From Asanoa sp. WMMD1127 (GTDB taxonomy: Bacteria > Actinomycetota > Actinomycetes > Mycobacteriales > Micromonosporaceae), in contig NZ_JARUBP010000001.1 in assembly GCF_029626225.1 (NCBI RefSeq), positions 2,728,001 to 2,792,000 on the forward strand: 64,000 nt of DNA. The letters run 5' to 3'. The notes beneath the pieces are model-generated. The model was not told the DNA's origin. It saw only the letters and a list, made by a program, of their open reading frames with translations, and did no database searches. Below are positions 36,640 through 48,488 of this stretch, one piece after another. The stretch's first letter is position 1. Each line of letters begins with the position of its first letter. The translations under genes were made by a program, and so were the position numbers.

Positions 36640-38160
36640 CTATGACCGCGCGGCGGTGGCATCCCGCAGGCGATCGCGGCTCTGGTTTACCATACGATTC
36701 GGTTTCGACAGGCACCGGAGTGGCCGCCGCCGTCTTCGCCGTTTACTGCTCAGCAAGCCCGGCTGCGTCCGGCTCACGAAACGCGACCGAGTCGGCGCGA
36801 GTTCCCTAGGGGCGGAGCTGATCGCCTCGGGCTGACCAGGCCCGGCTGTGGCGGGCTTGGCAGAGGTGATCGGAGTCGAGGCCGCCAGCCCAGTGGACGC
36901 GGCGCTGATCGCCTCGGGCTCACCAGGCCCGGCTGCGGCGCGCTTGGCAGAGGTGATCGGAGTCGAGGCCAGCCCAGCGGGCGCGGCGCTGATCGCCTGG
37001 GGCTCACCAGGCCCGGCTGCGGCGGGCTTGGCAGAGGTAATGGGAGTCGAGGTCAGCCCAGCGGACGCGGCGCTGATCGCCTCGGGCTGACCAGGCCCGG
37101 CTGCGGCGGGCTTGGCAGAGGTGATCGGAGTCGAGGCCAGCCCAGTGGACGCGGCGCTGATCGCCTCGGGCTGACCAGGCCCGGCTGCGGCGGGCTTGGC
37201 AGAGGTGATCGGAGTCGAGGCCAGCCCAGCGGACGCGGCGCTGATCGCCTCGGGCTGACCAGGCCCGGCTGCGGCGGGCTTGGCAGAGGTGATCGGAGTC
37301 GAGGCCAGCCCAGCGGACGCGGCGCTGATCGCCTCGGGCTGACCAGGCCCGGCTGCGGCGGGCTTGGCAGAGGTGATCGGAGTCGAGGCCAGCCCAGCGG
37401 ACGCGGCGCTGATCGCCTCGGGCTGACCAGGCCCGGCTGCGGCGGGCTTGGCAGAGGTGATCGGAGTCGAGGCCAGCCCAGCGGACGCGGCGCTGATCGC
37501 CTCGGGCTGACCAGGCCCGGCTGCGGCGGGCTTGGCAGAGGTGATCGGAGTCGAGGCCAGCCCAGCGGACGCGGCGCTGATCGCCTCGGGCTGACCAGGC
37601 CCGGCTGCGGCGGGCTTGGCAGAGGTGATCGGAGTCGAGGCCAGCCCAGCGGACGCGGCGCTGATCGCCTCGGGCTGACCAGGCCCGGCTGCGGCGGGCT
37701 TGGCAGAGGTGATCGGAGTCGAGGCCAGCCCAGCGGACGCGGCGCTGATCGCCTCGGGCTCACCAGGCCCGGCCGCGCCCATCTCGGATAGGGATCGGCC
37801 GGCCGATGGTGCGCCCGTGGCACCCCCAGCCGCCAGGCCCGGAACGCCGCCGGGTCGGGGCGCAACCCGCTCGGCCGGCACCGCTGGGACGGGCTCGATG
37901 TCGACCGGCCCGGCGCGGACGGACTCGACCGGCCGGGCCGCTGTCAGTCGCTGATCCCACGCCGCCAGCACCTCCGCGTCACCGGGAACATGGCCATACG
38001 CGCGGCGCAACTTCCGGGCATGCCGCTGTGCCAGCCCCCATTCCCGATGTCGCGCATGCTCATGACGAAAATCATCACCCGCGACCGAATAATCGCGGCG
38101 TCGATTTTTATCTCGCGCGGCGGCCAACCGAGCCGCCGGAAAGAGTTGGAGCTGCCGCAT
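36640..38160 (-). CDS. repeat protein with 28-residue tandem repeats
   Basis: A 506-aa protein. Residues 1 to about 80 are a basic, helical domain opening MRQLQLFPAARLAAARDKNRRR and containing HARHREWGLAQRHARKLRR. A short linker follows, then eleven full copies plus a partial copy of a 28-residue Ala/Pro/Ser/Thr-rich unit containing PEAISAASAGLASTPITSAK, and a strongly basic tail with six consecutive arginines. It has no signal peptide or membrane segment. The repeats stay in the frame of the N-terminal domain throughout, which supports a real gene. The frame is open in other phases too, so confidence is moderate. The basic ends suggest nucleic-acid binding (inference). The surrounding DNA is less GC-rich. 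Confidence 0.55.
   Translation of the reverse strand: MRQLQLFPAARLAAARDKNRRRDYSVAGDDFRHEHARHREWGLAQRHARKLRRAYGHVPGDAEVLAAWDQRLTAARPVESVRAGPVDIEPVPAVPAERVAPRPGGVPGLAAGGATGAPSAGRSLSEMGAAGPGEPEAISAASAGLASTPITSAKPAAAGPGQPEAISAASAGLASTPITSAKPAAAGPGQPEAISAASAGLASTPITSAKPAAAGPGQPEAISAASAGLASTPITSAKPAAAGPGQPEAISAASAGLASTPITSAKPAAAGPGQPEAISAASAGLASTPITSAKPAAAGPGQPEAISAASAGLASTPITSAKPAAAGPGQPEAISAASTGLASTPITSAKPAAAGPGQPEAISAASAGLTSTPITSAKPAAAGPGEPQAISAAPAGLASTPITSAKRAAAGPGEPEAISAASTGLAASTPITSAKPATAGPGQPEAISSAPRELAPTRSRFVSRTQPGLLSSKRRRRRRPLRCLSKPNRMVNQSRDRLRDATAARS
36818..37772. repeat. 84-bp tandem repeat, eleven full copies plus part
   Basis: Units start at 36818, 36905, 36989, 37073, 37157, 37241, 37325, 37409, 37493, 37577 and 37661; a partial unit starts at 37745. 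All are 84 bp except the first, which is 87. The seven units from 37157 to 37744 look identical by eye, while the outer ones carry a few changes. The array lies inside the repeat-protein gene, and 84 is a multiple of three, so copy-number change would keep the frame. Near identity points to recent amplification or continuing gene conversion. Confidence 0.95.
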
Positions 38161-38450
38161 ATAGAAATTGTCTCGAAAGCCAGCTCACACCGCCACCATT
38201 CGATCTTCCAGAATAGTTCCGTCAGTGAAAATTTGGCTGTGCCAAATGGGAAACCGCACGCCCTACCAGGGCGATCCCACTCCCGCTCTCGTTCCGCTGG
38301 CCAAGCCGTCGCTGACCACGTAGATAGAAGCGGGGCATGCGTCTTACCCAGCCTTCAGATGAACGCTCCGGGTTGCCGGCCGACTCCGCTCTGCCTCCAT
38401 CGACACATCACCCTCGTAAGCCGCCGGCGATGCGACACCGGCTCATTTGC

Positions 38451-38629
38451 GGTGCGTGGCCCTCCGCGGTGCGTGGCCCTCCGCGGTGCGTGGCCCTCCG
38501 CGGTGCGTGGCCCTCCGCGGTGCGTGGCCCTCCGCGGTGCGTGGCCCTCCGCGGTGCGTGGCCCTCCGCGGTGCGTGGCCCTCCGCGGTGCGTGGCCCTC
38601 CGCGGTGCGTGGCCCTCCGCGATGCGTGC
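38451..38629. repeat. 17-bp tandem repeat, ten exact copies plus a degenerate one
   Basis: The unit GGTGCGTGGCCCTCCGC is repeated head to tail from 38451 to 38620 and a decayed eleventh copy (GATGCGTGC) follows. Seventeen is not a multiple of three, so this is probably not coding. It is a minisatellite-type locus. Confidence 0.92.
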
Positions 38630-38632
38630 ATC

Positions 38633-38726
38633 GAAGCAGAGCAAAGGAGCGTAGCGTTACGCCGTGCGCCGCTGGCGATGCGACGCCGACCCAGGCGCGA
38701 TACGTCGATGGAAGCAGAGCAAAGGA
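38633..38726. repeat. 16-bp direct repeat flanking 78-bp spacing
   Basis: GAAGCAGAGCAAAGGA occurs exactly at 38633-38648 and 38711-38726. A related inverted copy of the neighbouring sequence lies at 38389-38404, on the other side of the 17-bp array. The pieces look like the ends of a small duplicated intergenic element. Confidence 0.75.
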
Positions 38727-38737
38727 AAACTGGAGCG

Positions 38738-39184
38738 TCACGCCGCGACGGCGACGGCTGCGGCGAGGCCGATCCAGAAGATCTGCAGGGCGGTCCGGCG
38801 ACCGATCGGTTCGACGGGGCGGCCGCCGAGCGAGAGCTTGCGTCGGGCCGCGGAGACGTTGGCCGGGAACATCGCGACCATGAGCAGTGCCAACCCGATC
38901 GCCGCGAAGCGGGCGGTGGCCGGGATGAGCAGGCCGACGGCGCCGATCAGCTCCAGCACGCCGGTGACCGTGACCAGCAGAGCCGGCCGCGGCAGCCCAG
39001 GCGGCACCATCGCGATCATGCCCGCCCGCATCTTGGGCGCGAAGTGGGCGAGGCCGGTGACCACGAACATGACCGCGAGCCCGACCCGGAGCGCGGGCAG
39101 CCAACCGTCGAGGGCGTCGATGCCGGCGAGGCCGGCCACGCGGGCGAGGACGAAACCGACAACGAGGAAGACGAGGGGTGCCAT
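38738..39184 (-). CDS. DoxX-family membrane protein
   Basis: A 148-aa protein with four membrane helices and the DoxX pattern: VGLAVMFVVTGLAHFAPKMRAGMIAMVP followed by LVTVTGVLELIGAVGLLIPATARFAA. DoxX proteins are associated with quinone or thiol redox systems, but their exact role is uncertain. It is divergent from the TetR-type gene, and two operators lie in the shared 69-base promoter region. Confidence 0.9.
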   Translation of the reverse strand: MAPLVFLVVGFVLARVAGLAGIDALDGWLPALRVGLAVMFVVTGLAHFAPKMRAGMIAMVPPGLPRPALLVTVTGVLELIGAVGLLIPATARFAAIGLALLMVAMFPANVSAARRKLSLGGRPVEPIGRRTALQIFWIGLAAAVAVAA

Positions 39185-39198
39185 GACGGATCTCCAAT

Positions 39199-39240
39199 CT
39201 TGTCATTGTCAAGTTAGCACCTCAACTTGTCAGTGGCAAG
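39199..39240. promoter_or_regulatory. twin TetR-type operators
   Basis: CTTGTCATTGTCAAG (39199-39213) and CTTGTCAGTGGCAAG (39226-39240) share the palindrome CTTGnCAnTGnCAAG. Their centres are 27 bp apart, and they fill the gap between the doxX and tetR-type starts. They are almost certainly the binding sites of the adjacent regulator (inference from position and symmetry). Confidence 0.8.
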
Positions 39241-39253
39241 TTACAGTGGCGGC

Positions 39254-39832
39254 ATGAGAGACACCCGGCCCTATCACCACGGCGACCTGCGCCGGACCCT
39301 GCTCGCGGCGGCCGCCGAGGCGATCACCGAGAGCGGCCCCGCCGCGTTGAGCCTGCGCGACCTCGCCCGCCGGGCCGGCGTCTCACATGCCGCGCCGGCC
39401 CACCACTTCGGCGACAAGGCCGGCCTGCTCACCGCGCTGGCCGCCGAGGGCTTCGACCTGCTGGCCGACGAGCTCGACCGCACCCGGGCCGCCGGCGGCG
39501 GGGTGCTCGAGGCCGGCGTGGGCTACGTCCGGTTCGCGGTCGCCCATCCCGCGCACTTCGACGTGATGTTCCAGCCGAAACTGTTCAACCGCACCGACCC
39601 GGAGCTACTGGCGGCCGAGGATCGTGCCTCGGGCGCGCTGGCAGCTGCCGTCGCCACAGTGGGCGCGAAGGAGCTACGCGGCTCCGACGCGCGCATCGCC
39701 GGCCTGTCCGCCTGGTCGATCGTGCACGGATTCGCGACGCTGTGGTTGAGCGGAGCGCTCCGGACGGACCTGGGCAATGATCCGGAGGAGGCGGCCCGCG
39801 CCGTGATCCGGCCGCTGTTCGCGCGGGGCTGA
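39254..39832 (+). CDS. TetR/AcrR-family regulator
   Basis: A 192-aa regulator. The N-terminal HTH (about 10-60) includes LSLRDLARRAGVSHAAPAHHFGDKAGLLTALA, and the C-terminal ligand-binding domain resembles the TetR_C_13/WHG type (FDVMFQPKLFN). ATG 39254 (MRDTRPYHHG) is preferred over 39227, which would lie inside the second operator. It likely represses both itself and doxX. Confidence 0.92.
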   Translation: MRDTRPYHHGDLRRTLLAAAAEAITESGPAALSLRDLARRAGVSHAAPAHHFGDKAGLLTALAAEGFDLLADELDRTRAAGGGVLEAGVGYVRFAVAHPAHFDVMFQPKLFNRTDPELLAAEDRASGALAAAVATVGAKELRGSDARIAGLSAWSIVHGFATLWLSGALRTDLGNDPEEAARAVIRPLFARG

Positions 39833-39833
39833 G

Positions 39834-43054
<3,221 letters not shown>

Positions 43055-43081
43055 ATTCGGGAGTGTATCGGCGGGGATGAT

Positions 43082-43099
43082 CAACTTACCCGGGAGTTG
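43082..43099. promoter_or_regulatory. dyad in the accA3-padR intergenic region
   Basis: CAACT (43082-43086) and AGTTG (43095-43099) form an inverted repeat with an 8-base spacer, in the 70-base gap between divergent starts. A second palindrome, TCAACGTTGA, is at 43733-43742 between the PadR-type gene and the exporter it probably controls. Both contain CAAC/GTTG half sites. This is possible PadR binding (inference). Confidence 0.35.
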
Positions 43100-43124
43100 C
43101 TGTGGGATGTGCAACGCTTGGCAC

Positions 43125-43742
43125 GTGTCGGCAACTCGGATGATGATCCTCGGCGCGGTGCGGCTCATGCAGCCGGTGCACGGCTACGACGTGCGGCGTG
43201 AGCTGCTCAGTTGGGGCGCCGATCGGTGGGCCAACGTACAACCTGGATCGATTTATCACGGGCTGCGCAAGCTGGCCGAGGAGGACATGCTGCGCGAGGT
43301 CGGCACCGACCAGGTCAACGGGCGGCCGGCGCGCACGTCCTACGAGATCACGGCCAAGGGCGAGGCCGAGTTCGAGACGCTGCTGCGCGACCTCTGGTGG
43401 AACGTGGCCATGCCGGCCGATCCGTTCTTCGCCGCCTTCTCCTTCCTGCCGTCGCTGCCGCGGGAGGAGGCGTCGGCCGCCCTGCGCAACCGGGCCACGG
43501 TGCTGCGGGCGACGGCCGACGGGATGCGGTCCTCGCTGGAGTCGCGCTGGATCAACGAGCTCAAGCCGACGCACGTGGCCTGGATGTTCGAGCTCAGCAT
43601 CGCGCGGATGGAGGGAGAGATCGCGTGGTGCGAGCGCATCGCGGAGTTGATCGAGTCGGGAGTGTCGTACCTGCCCGATAGCCTCCGCGAGTCTCCCGAG
43701 TTCCGCGACTATCTCGACAGGACAAGCAATATTCAACGTTGA
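43125..43742 (+). CDS. PadR-family regulator
   Basis: A 205-aa regulator. The N-terminal winged helix ([26 protein letters not shown] ... [16 protein letters not shown]) is typical PadR, followed by a helical C-terminal dimerisation domain (PadR subfamily 2). The GTG start at 43125 ([10 protein letters not shown]) is chosen; upstream codons overlap the accA3 promoter. It sits 59 bases before a drug-type ABC exporter that it likely represses, the usual PadR arrangement. Confidence 0.9.
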   Translation: MSATRMMILGAVRLMQPVHGYDVRRELLSWGADRWANVQPGSIYHGLRKLAEEDMLREVGTDQVNGRPARTSYEITAKGEAEFETLLRDLWWNVAMPADPFFAAFSFLPSLPREEASAALRNRATVLRATADGMRSSLESRWINELKPTHVAWMFELSIARMEGEIAWCERIAELIESGVSYLPDSLRESPEFRDYLDRTSNIQR

Positions 43743-43801
43743 CCAGTCGAGTTATATCGCGTTAGAGTCCCGGGTGACATCAGTCGACCCGGGGGTGGTT
43801 C

Positions 43802-44764
<963 letters not shown>

Positions 44765-44770
44765 CTCGAG

Positions 44771-45535
44771 ATGAAGTTCCTCCGTGACTGCTGGCTGATC
44801 TTCTCGCGCCAGATCCAGCTGCTGCTCCGCAACCCGATCTGGGTCTTCGTCGGCGTCTTCCAGCCGGTGATGTACCTACTGCTCTTCGCACCCCTGCTCA
44901 AGCCGGCCCTGTCGCCGCTCGGCGTCACCACCGACGCCGAGGCCTACCGGGTGTTCGTCCCCGGCCTGCTGGTGCTGCTGGCGATCTTCGGCGGCCTGTT
45001 CCAGGGCTTCGGCCTGATCGCCGAGCTGCGCGCGGGGGTGATCGAGCGGTCCCGGGTGACGCCGGTCAGCCGGTTCGCGCTGCTGCTGGGCCGCTCGCTG
45101 CGCGACGTGGTGTCGCTGATCGCCCAGGCCGGCATCATCACGATCCTGGCGCTCTTCTTCGACCTGCGCGTCTTCATCGGCGACCTGCTGCTGGCCTACC
45201 TGATGCTGGCGCTGATCGCCCTGATGACCTCGGCGGTCTCCTACGGGGTGGCGCTGGCCGTCAAGAGCGAGGACGCGCTGGCCCCACTGATGAACACGGT
45301 GGCCCAGCCGGTGCTGCTGCTATCCGGCATCCTGCTACCGCTCCAGTTCGCGCCGGGCTGGCTCGAGGCGGTCGCCAAGTGGAACCCGTTCTCGTGGGCG
45401 GTCGACGGCACGCGGGCGCTGTTCGCCGGCGACATCGGCAACGACCGCGTCTGGCAGGGCCTGCTGATCGTCGCGGTGCTCACCGTGCTGTCGGTCTGGT
45501 GGGCGGCCCGGGAGTTCGCGCGCAGCGTGCGCTGA
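44771..45535 (+). CDS. ABC exporter permease, DrrB type
   Basis: A 254-aa ABC-2 permease with six membrane helices: PIWVFVGVFQPVMYLLLFAPLL at the first, ELRAGVIERSRVTPVSRFALLLGR in the connecting region, and a late LSGILLPLQFAPGWLEAVAKWNPFSWAVDGTR. It is the membrane half of the PadR-regulated exporter, cotranscribed with the ATPase. Confidence 0.94.
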   Translation: MKFLRDCWLIFSRQIQLLLRNPIWVFVGVFQPVMYLLLFAPLLKPALSPLGVTTDAEAYRVFVPGLLVLLAIFGGLFQGFGLIAELRAGVIERSRVTPVSRFALLLGRSLRDVVSLIAQAGIITILALFFDLRVFIGDLLLAYLMLALIALMTSAVSYGVALAVKSEDALAPLMNTVAQPVLLLSGILLPLQFAPGWLEAVAKWNPFSWAVDGTRALFAGDIGNDRVWQGLLIVAVLTVLSVWWAAREFARSVR

Positions 45536-45617
45536 TTCCGGGCTGGGGTGTCCGCGGGCCGGGGGGGCCGCGGGCACCCATTCCTGTGCAAGCGCTCTCT
45601 CCGCGTACCGTGAGGTC

Positions 45618-46820
45618 GTGCCCCGCCTCGTCCACGACCGGATAACCCTGCTGCTGTACGCGCAGCTGGGCGTGTGGGGCTTCTTTCTCTACGGTTTCGG
45701 GCCGGTGGTGCCGCTGCTCCGCGACGAGCAGGGCGTCAGCGCGGCGCTGGCGAGCCTGCACGGCACCGGTCTCGCGGCCGGCATCCTGATCGCGGGCTTC
45801 ATCTTCTCCCCGGTGTCCCGGCGGATCGGTCGCGGCGCCACGATCTGGACCGGCCTCGCCGGCGTGGTGCTGGTCGTCGGGATCCTCTGGGTCGCCCGAC
45901 CGCTGCCGGTCACGGTCGGCGCGGCGGTGGTGGTGTCGGTGTTCGGCTCGTTCATCGTCAACGGCGTCAACGCCGCTCTGTCCGATCATCAAGGTGCGGC
46001 GGCGCCGGCGGCACTGAGCGAGGCGAACGCGACGGCGGCCTTCACGGGCGTGGTGGCGCCGCTGGTGGTCGGGGCGTTCGTGGCGGCCGGGCTGGGTTGG
46101 CGGCCGGCGCTGTCGCTGGTGGTGGTGCTCATCGTCGGCGTGCTGGTGCTCGGTTCGCTGTGGCGGGTGGGCACGCCGGCGCGCCGTGCTGTTGCCTCCG
46201 GCGGCTCTGTTTCGTCGGGCACGTTGTCGCGGCCTTACTGGATCGCCCTGGTGCTGTTGGCGGCGACCTCGTCGATCGAGGTGTGCTTCTCGCTGTGGGC
46301 GGTCGACGTGCTGCGTACCCACGCCGGCATGGCGTCGGGACCGGCCGCGGCGGGCTTCGCGGCGGTGCTGGCGGGGATGTTCGTGGGCCGCCTGGCCGCG
46401 GGCCGCATCGCTCTGCACGTGCCGACGGTGCGCCTGCTGTTGCTGTCGCTGGTGGTCACGTTCGGCGGCTTCGCGTTGTTCTGGGTGGCGACGGCGCCGT
46501 GGTTGGCCGTGGTCGGCCTGCTGGTGGTGGGCCTGGGCATGGCGGTGCAGTACCCGCTGGTGATCTCGCTGGCTCTGGCCGCCGCCCCCGGCCAGGCGGA
46601 CCGAGCGTCGGGCCTGACCTCTTATCCCGTGGCCTTCGGCTTCGGCGTGGCGCCGGTGCTGTTGGGGGCGTTGGCCGACCGCTCGGGTACGCACCTGGCG
46701 TTCCTGGTGCTGCCGGCCTTCATCGGGGCGGCGGTGCTGCTGACGGCGTGGTTGGCGCGGTCGCTAGCTCTTCCAGAGGTCGGTGAGCCGCACTCCGAGA
46801 TCGTCGAGCAGGTGGCGTAG
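45618..46820 (+). CDS. MFS transporter
   Basis: A 400-aa protein with twelve predicted helices. The loop between helices 2 and 3 carries a degenerate MFS motif (FSPVSRRIGRG), and the two six-helix halves are separated by a cytoplasmic loop near 190-205. The substrate is unknown; the pattern resembles the sugar/drug MFS groups. The GTG start at 45618 has a TACCGT -10 box 6 bases upstream (leaderless). Its 3' end overlaps the facing maf gene by 57 bases. Confidence 0.88.
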   Translation: MPRLVHDRITLLLYAQLGVWGFFLYGFGPVVPLLRDEQGVSAALASLHGTGLAAGILIAGFIFSPVSRRIGRGATIWTGLAGVVLVVGILWVARPLPVTVGAAVVVSVFGSFIVNGVNAALSDHQGAAAPAALSEANATAAFTGVVAPLVVGAFVAAGLGWRPALSLVVVLIVGVLVLGSLWRVGTPARRAVASGGSVSSGTLSRPYWIALVLLAATSSIEVCFSLWAVDVLRTHAGMASGPAAAGFAAVLAGMFVGRLAAGRIALHVPTVRLLLLSLVVTFGGFALFWVATAPWLAVVGLLVVGLGMAVQYPLVISLALAAAPGQADRASGLTSYPVAFGFGVAPVLLGALADRSGTHLAFLVLPAFIGAAVLLTAWLARSLALPEVGEPHSEIVEQVA

Positions 46821-47396
46821 CAGCGGCAGCGACAACCCGACGACGGTGCCGTGGTCGCCCTCGATCCGCTCGACGAACGGCCCCCCGAGCCCGTCGATGG
46901 TGAACGCGCCGGCGACGTGCAACGGTTCGCCGGTCCCGACGTACGCGGCGATCTCGTCGTCGGTGAGCTCCGCGAAGTGCACGACGGTAGACCCGACGGC
47001 GCCGACGGTCACGCCGGCCAGGTCGATCAGGTAGTGCCCGGTGTGCAGGACGCCCGACCGCCCCCGCATCCGCCGCCAGCGTTTTGTCGCGTCGTCGGAG
47101 TCGGTCGGCTTCCCGTAGACGGCGCCCTCGAACTCCAGCACGGAGTCACACCCGAGCACCAGCAGCCGCCCACCGGGCCCGACACTGATCCCCTCGGCGG
47201 GCAACCGCCGCGCGACCTCGGTCGCCTTCATCCGCGCCAGGGTCAGGCAAAGCTCCTGCGGGCTGTCCTCCCGCACGACGGACTCGTCAACCCCACTGAC
47301 CACGACCTGGGGATCGATCCCGGCCGCGTTGAGCAAGGCCCGCCGGGCGGGACTCGCAGACGCCAACACCAACGTTGTAGTTCCAGCCGCTCGCAC
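46764..47396 (-). CDS. maf: Maf-family nucleotide pyrophosphatase
   Basis: A 210-aa protein. LVLASASPARRALLNAAGI is the Maf opening, and GCDSVLEFEGAVYGKP and the following RRMRGRSGVLHTGH carry the catalytic Asp and conserved basic residues. Maf proteins hydrolyse non-canonical or dTTP/UTP-type nucleotides, cleaning the pool. Maf normally lies between accE and accA3 in actinomycetes; that relative order is kept here although other genes intervene. The start is GTG 47396. Confidence 0.94.
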   Translation of the reverse strand: MRAAGTTTLVLASASPARRALLNAAGIDPQVVVSGVDESVVREDSPQELCLTLARMKATEVARRLPAEGISVGPGGRLLVLGCDSVLEFEGAVYGKPTDSDDATKRWRRMRGRSGVLHTGHYLIDLAGVTVGAVGSTVVHFAELTDDEIAAYVGTGEPLHVAGAFTIDGLGGPFVERIEGDHGTVVGLSLPLLRHLLDDLGVRLTDLWKS

Positions 47397-47402
47397 GAAA
47401 AG

Positions 47403-48488
47403 CTACGCTACCGTCCCCCTTTCCCGACGATGCCGACGGGCACGCAGGATGAGCACGAAGGCCGTAATAACACCCGCAACGGCAACCAAAACCCCGACCC
47501 ACGGTGGCCGGTCGCTGTCCCGGGGTGGCGCGGCCACGCTCGAGGTTGGCTGCGGTGGCGAGGGGGTGGCTTGGGAGAGCGGGGGGACGTCGGCGGTCAG
47601 CGCGGCAACGATGTTGAGCACACCAAAGCCATACTGATCGTCCCGACCGGGCGGACCCTTGTCGGTCGCGGTAGCGGTAAGCCGATGCACCACCTCGGCA
47701 GCAGACAACTCCGGAAACCGACTACGCACCAACGCCACGGCCCCAGAAACGATCGCAGCGGCGTCCGAGGTGCCCGTGCCAGCGCCATACGCGCCGCCAA
47801 GCCTCGTTGTCATGATGTCTTCGCCTGGCGCGGTGAGGGCAACGCTCTCCCCGGTTGCGGATATAGCCGCGATGTCGCCGTTATGGTCCGTTGCTCCTAC
47901 TGCCAACACGCCGGGATACGCTGCCGGGAAGCCTACATTTGATCTTGGTTGGTTTCCTGCGGCCGCGACCACCACTACATCGGCATCGACTGCAGCCTCG
48001 ACTGCAGCGCGCAGCCGGTCCGACGGATTCCCGCCCCCAGAAACGTTGATTACTTCGGCGCCGTGGGTCGTTGCCCAAGCGATTCCTTCCGCGACAGCGT
48101 CCTGTCCCTTTGGGCTATCCCCTAGGCCAGCGGCCACCGGCAGGATTTTTGCCTTTGGTGCAAGGCCGAGCGCGCCGGCCGAACCGTCGCCGTGGGCTGC
48201 GATAATGCCCGCCATACCCGTGCCATGGCCAGTGGAATCCGTGTGGCCATCGGAGCCTGCTGTGCCGAGAACGTTTGTGCCGGGAAGGACGTTGCTACGC
48301 AAGTCTGGATGGAGCTCCACTCCACTGTCGACGACCGCTACAGTTACACCAAGACCTTGGCTGAGCTCGTGCGCCGCGACGGCGTCCAACGCTCGAAGAT
48401 GCCATTGTTGATCACGGGTGACGTCCGCCGCGACGCTTCCTGGTGCCGCTAATAAGCACGCAACTAGCGACACTGCGAGTCGAAACAT
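47403..48488 (-). CDS. mycP-like: mycosin-like S8 serine protease (type VII secretion-associated)
   Basis: A 361-aa subtilisin-type protease. A signal peptide (1-21) is followed by the triad Asp54 (VVDSGVELHPDL), His88 (GHGTGMAG) and Ser241 (GTGTSDAAA), with oxyanion Asn179. A Pro-rich stretch and C-terminal membrane helix (about 328-350) anchor it with the catalytic domain outside. This layout is that of mycosins, which cleave ESX substrates or stabilise the secretion machine. It overlaps the preceding PPE-like gene by one base (TGATG). Its DNA is less GC3-biased than its neighbours, suggesting transfer. Confidence 0.88.
   Translation of the reverse strand: MFRLAVSLVACLLAAPGSVAADVTRDQQWHLRALDAVAAHELSQGLGVTVAVVDSGVELHPDLRSNVLPGTNVLGTAGSDGHTDSTGHGTGMAGIIAAHGDGSAGALGLAPKAKILPVAAGLGDSPKGQDAVAEGIAWATTHGAEVINVSGGGNPSDRLRAAVEAAVDADVVVVAAAGNQPRSNVGFPAAYPGVLAVGATDHNGDIAAISATGESVALTAPGEDIMTTRLGGAYGAGTGTSDAAAIVSGAVALVRSRFPELSAAEVVHRLTATATDKGPPGRDDQYGFGVLNIVAALTADVPPLSQATPSPPQPTSSVAAPPRDSDRPPWVGVLVAVAGVITAFVLILRARRHRRERGTVA

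Larger units (their letters stand above)
38161..38737. other. 577-base interval with hairpin and tandem array
   Basis: There is no convincing gene. The first 150 bases are less GC-rich and contain a perfect hairpin ATTTGGC-TGT-GCCAAAT (38231-38247) about 70 bases upstream of the repeat-protein start. A 17-bp tandem array follows (38451-38629), then a pair of 16-bp direct repeats. CTCTGCCTCCATCGAC at 38389-38404 is inverted relative to 38704-38719 with one mismatch, so the array is bracketed by a short inverted repeat. Long open frames across the array arise because the repeat has no stops. Confidence 0.55.

Noticed and set aside
36818-37772. Possible CRISPR array
   Set aside because: The units are contiguous 84-bp repeats with no unique spacers and no cas genes.
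38451-38629. Possible CRISPR array
   Set aside because: The 17-bp units follow each other directly; no spacers.
38355-39217. Frames translating the 17-bp array (EGHAPRRATHRGG-type products)
   Set aside because: The 17-bp unit is not a multiple of three and is open in several frames on both strands; the products are pure repeat.
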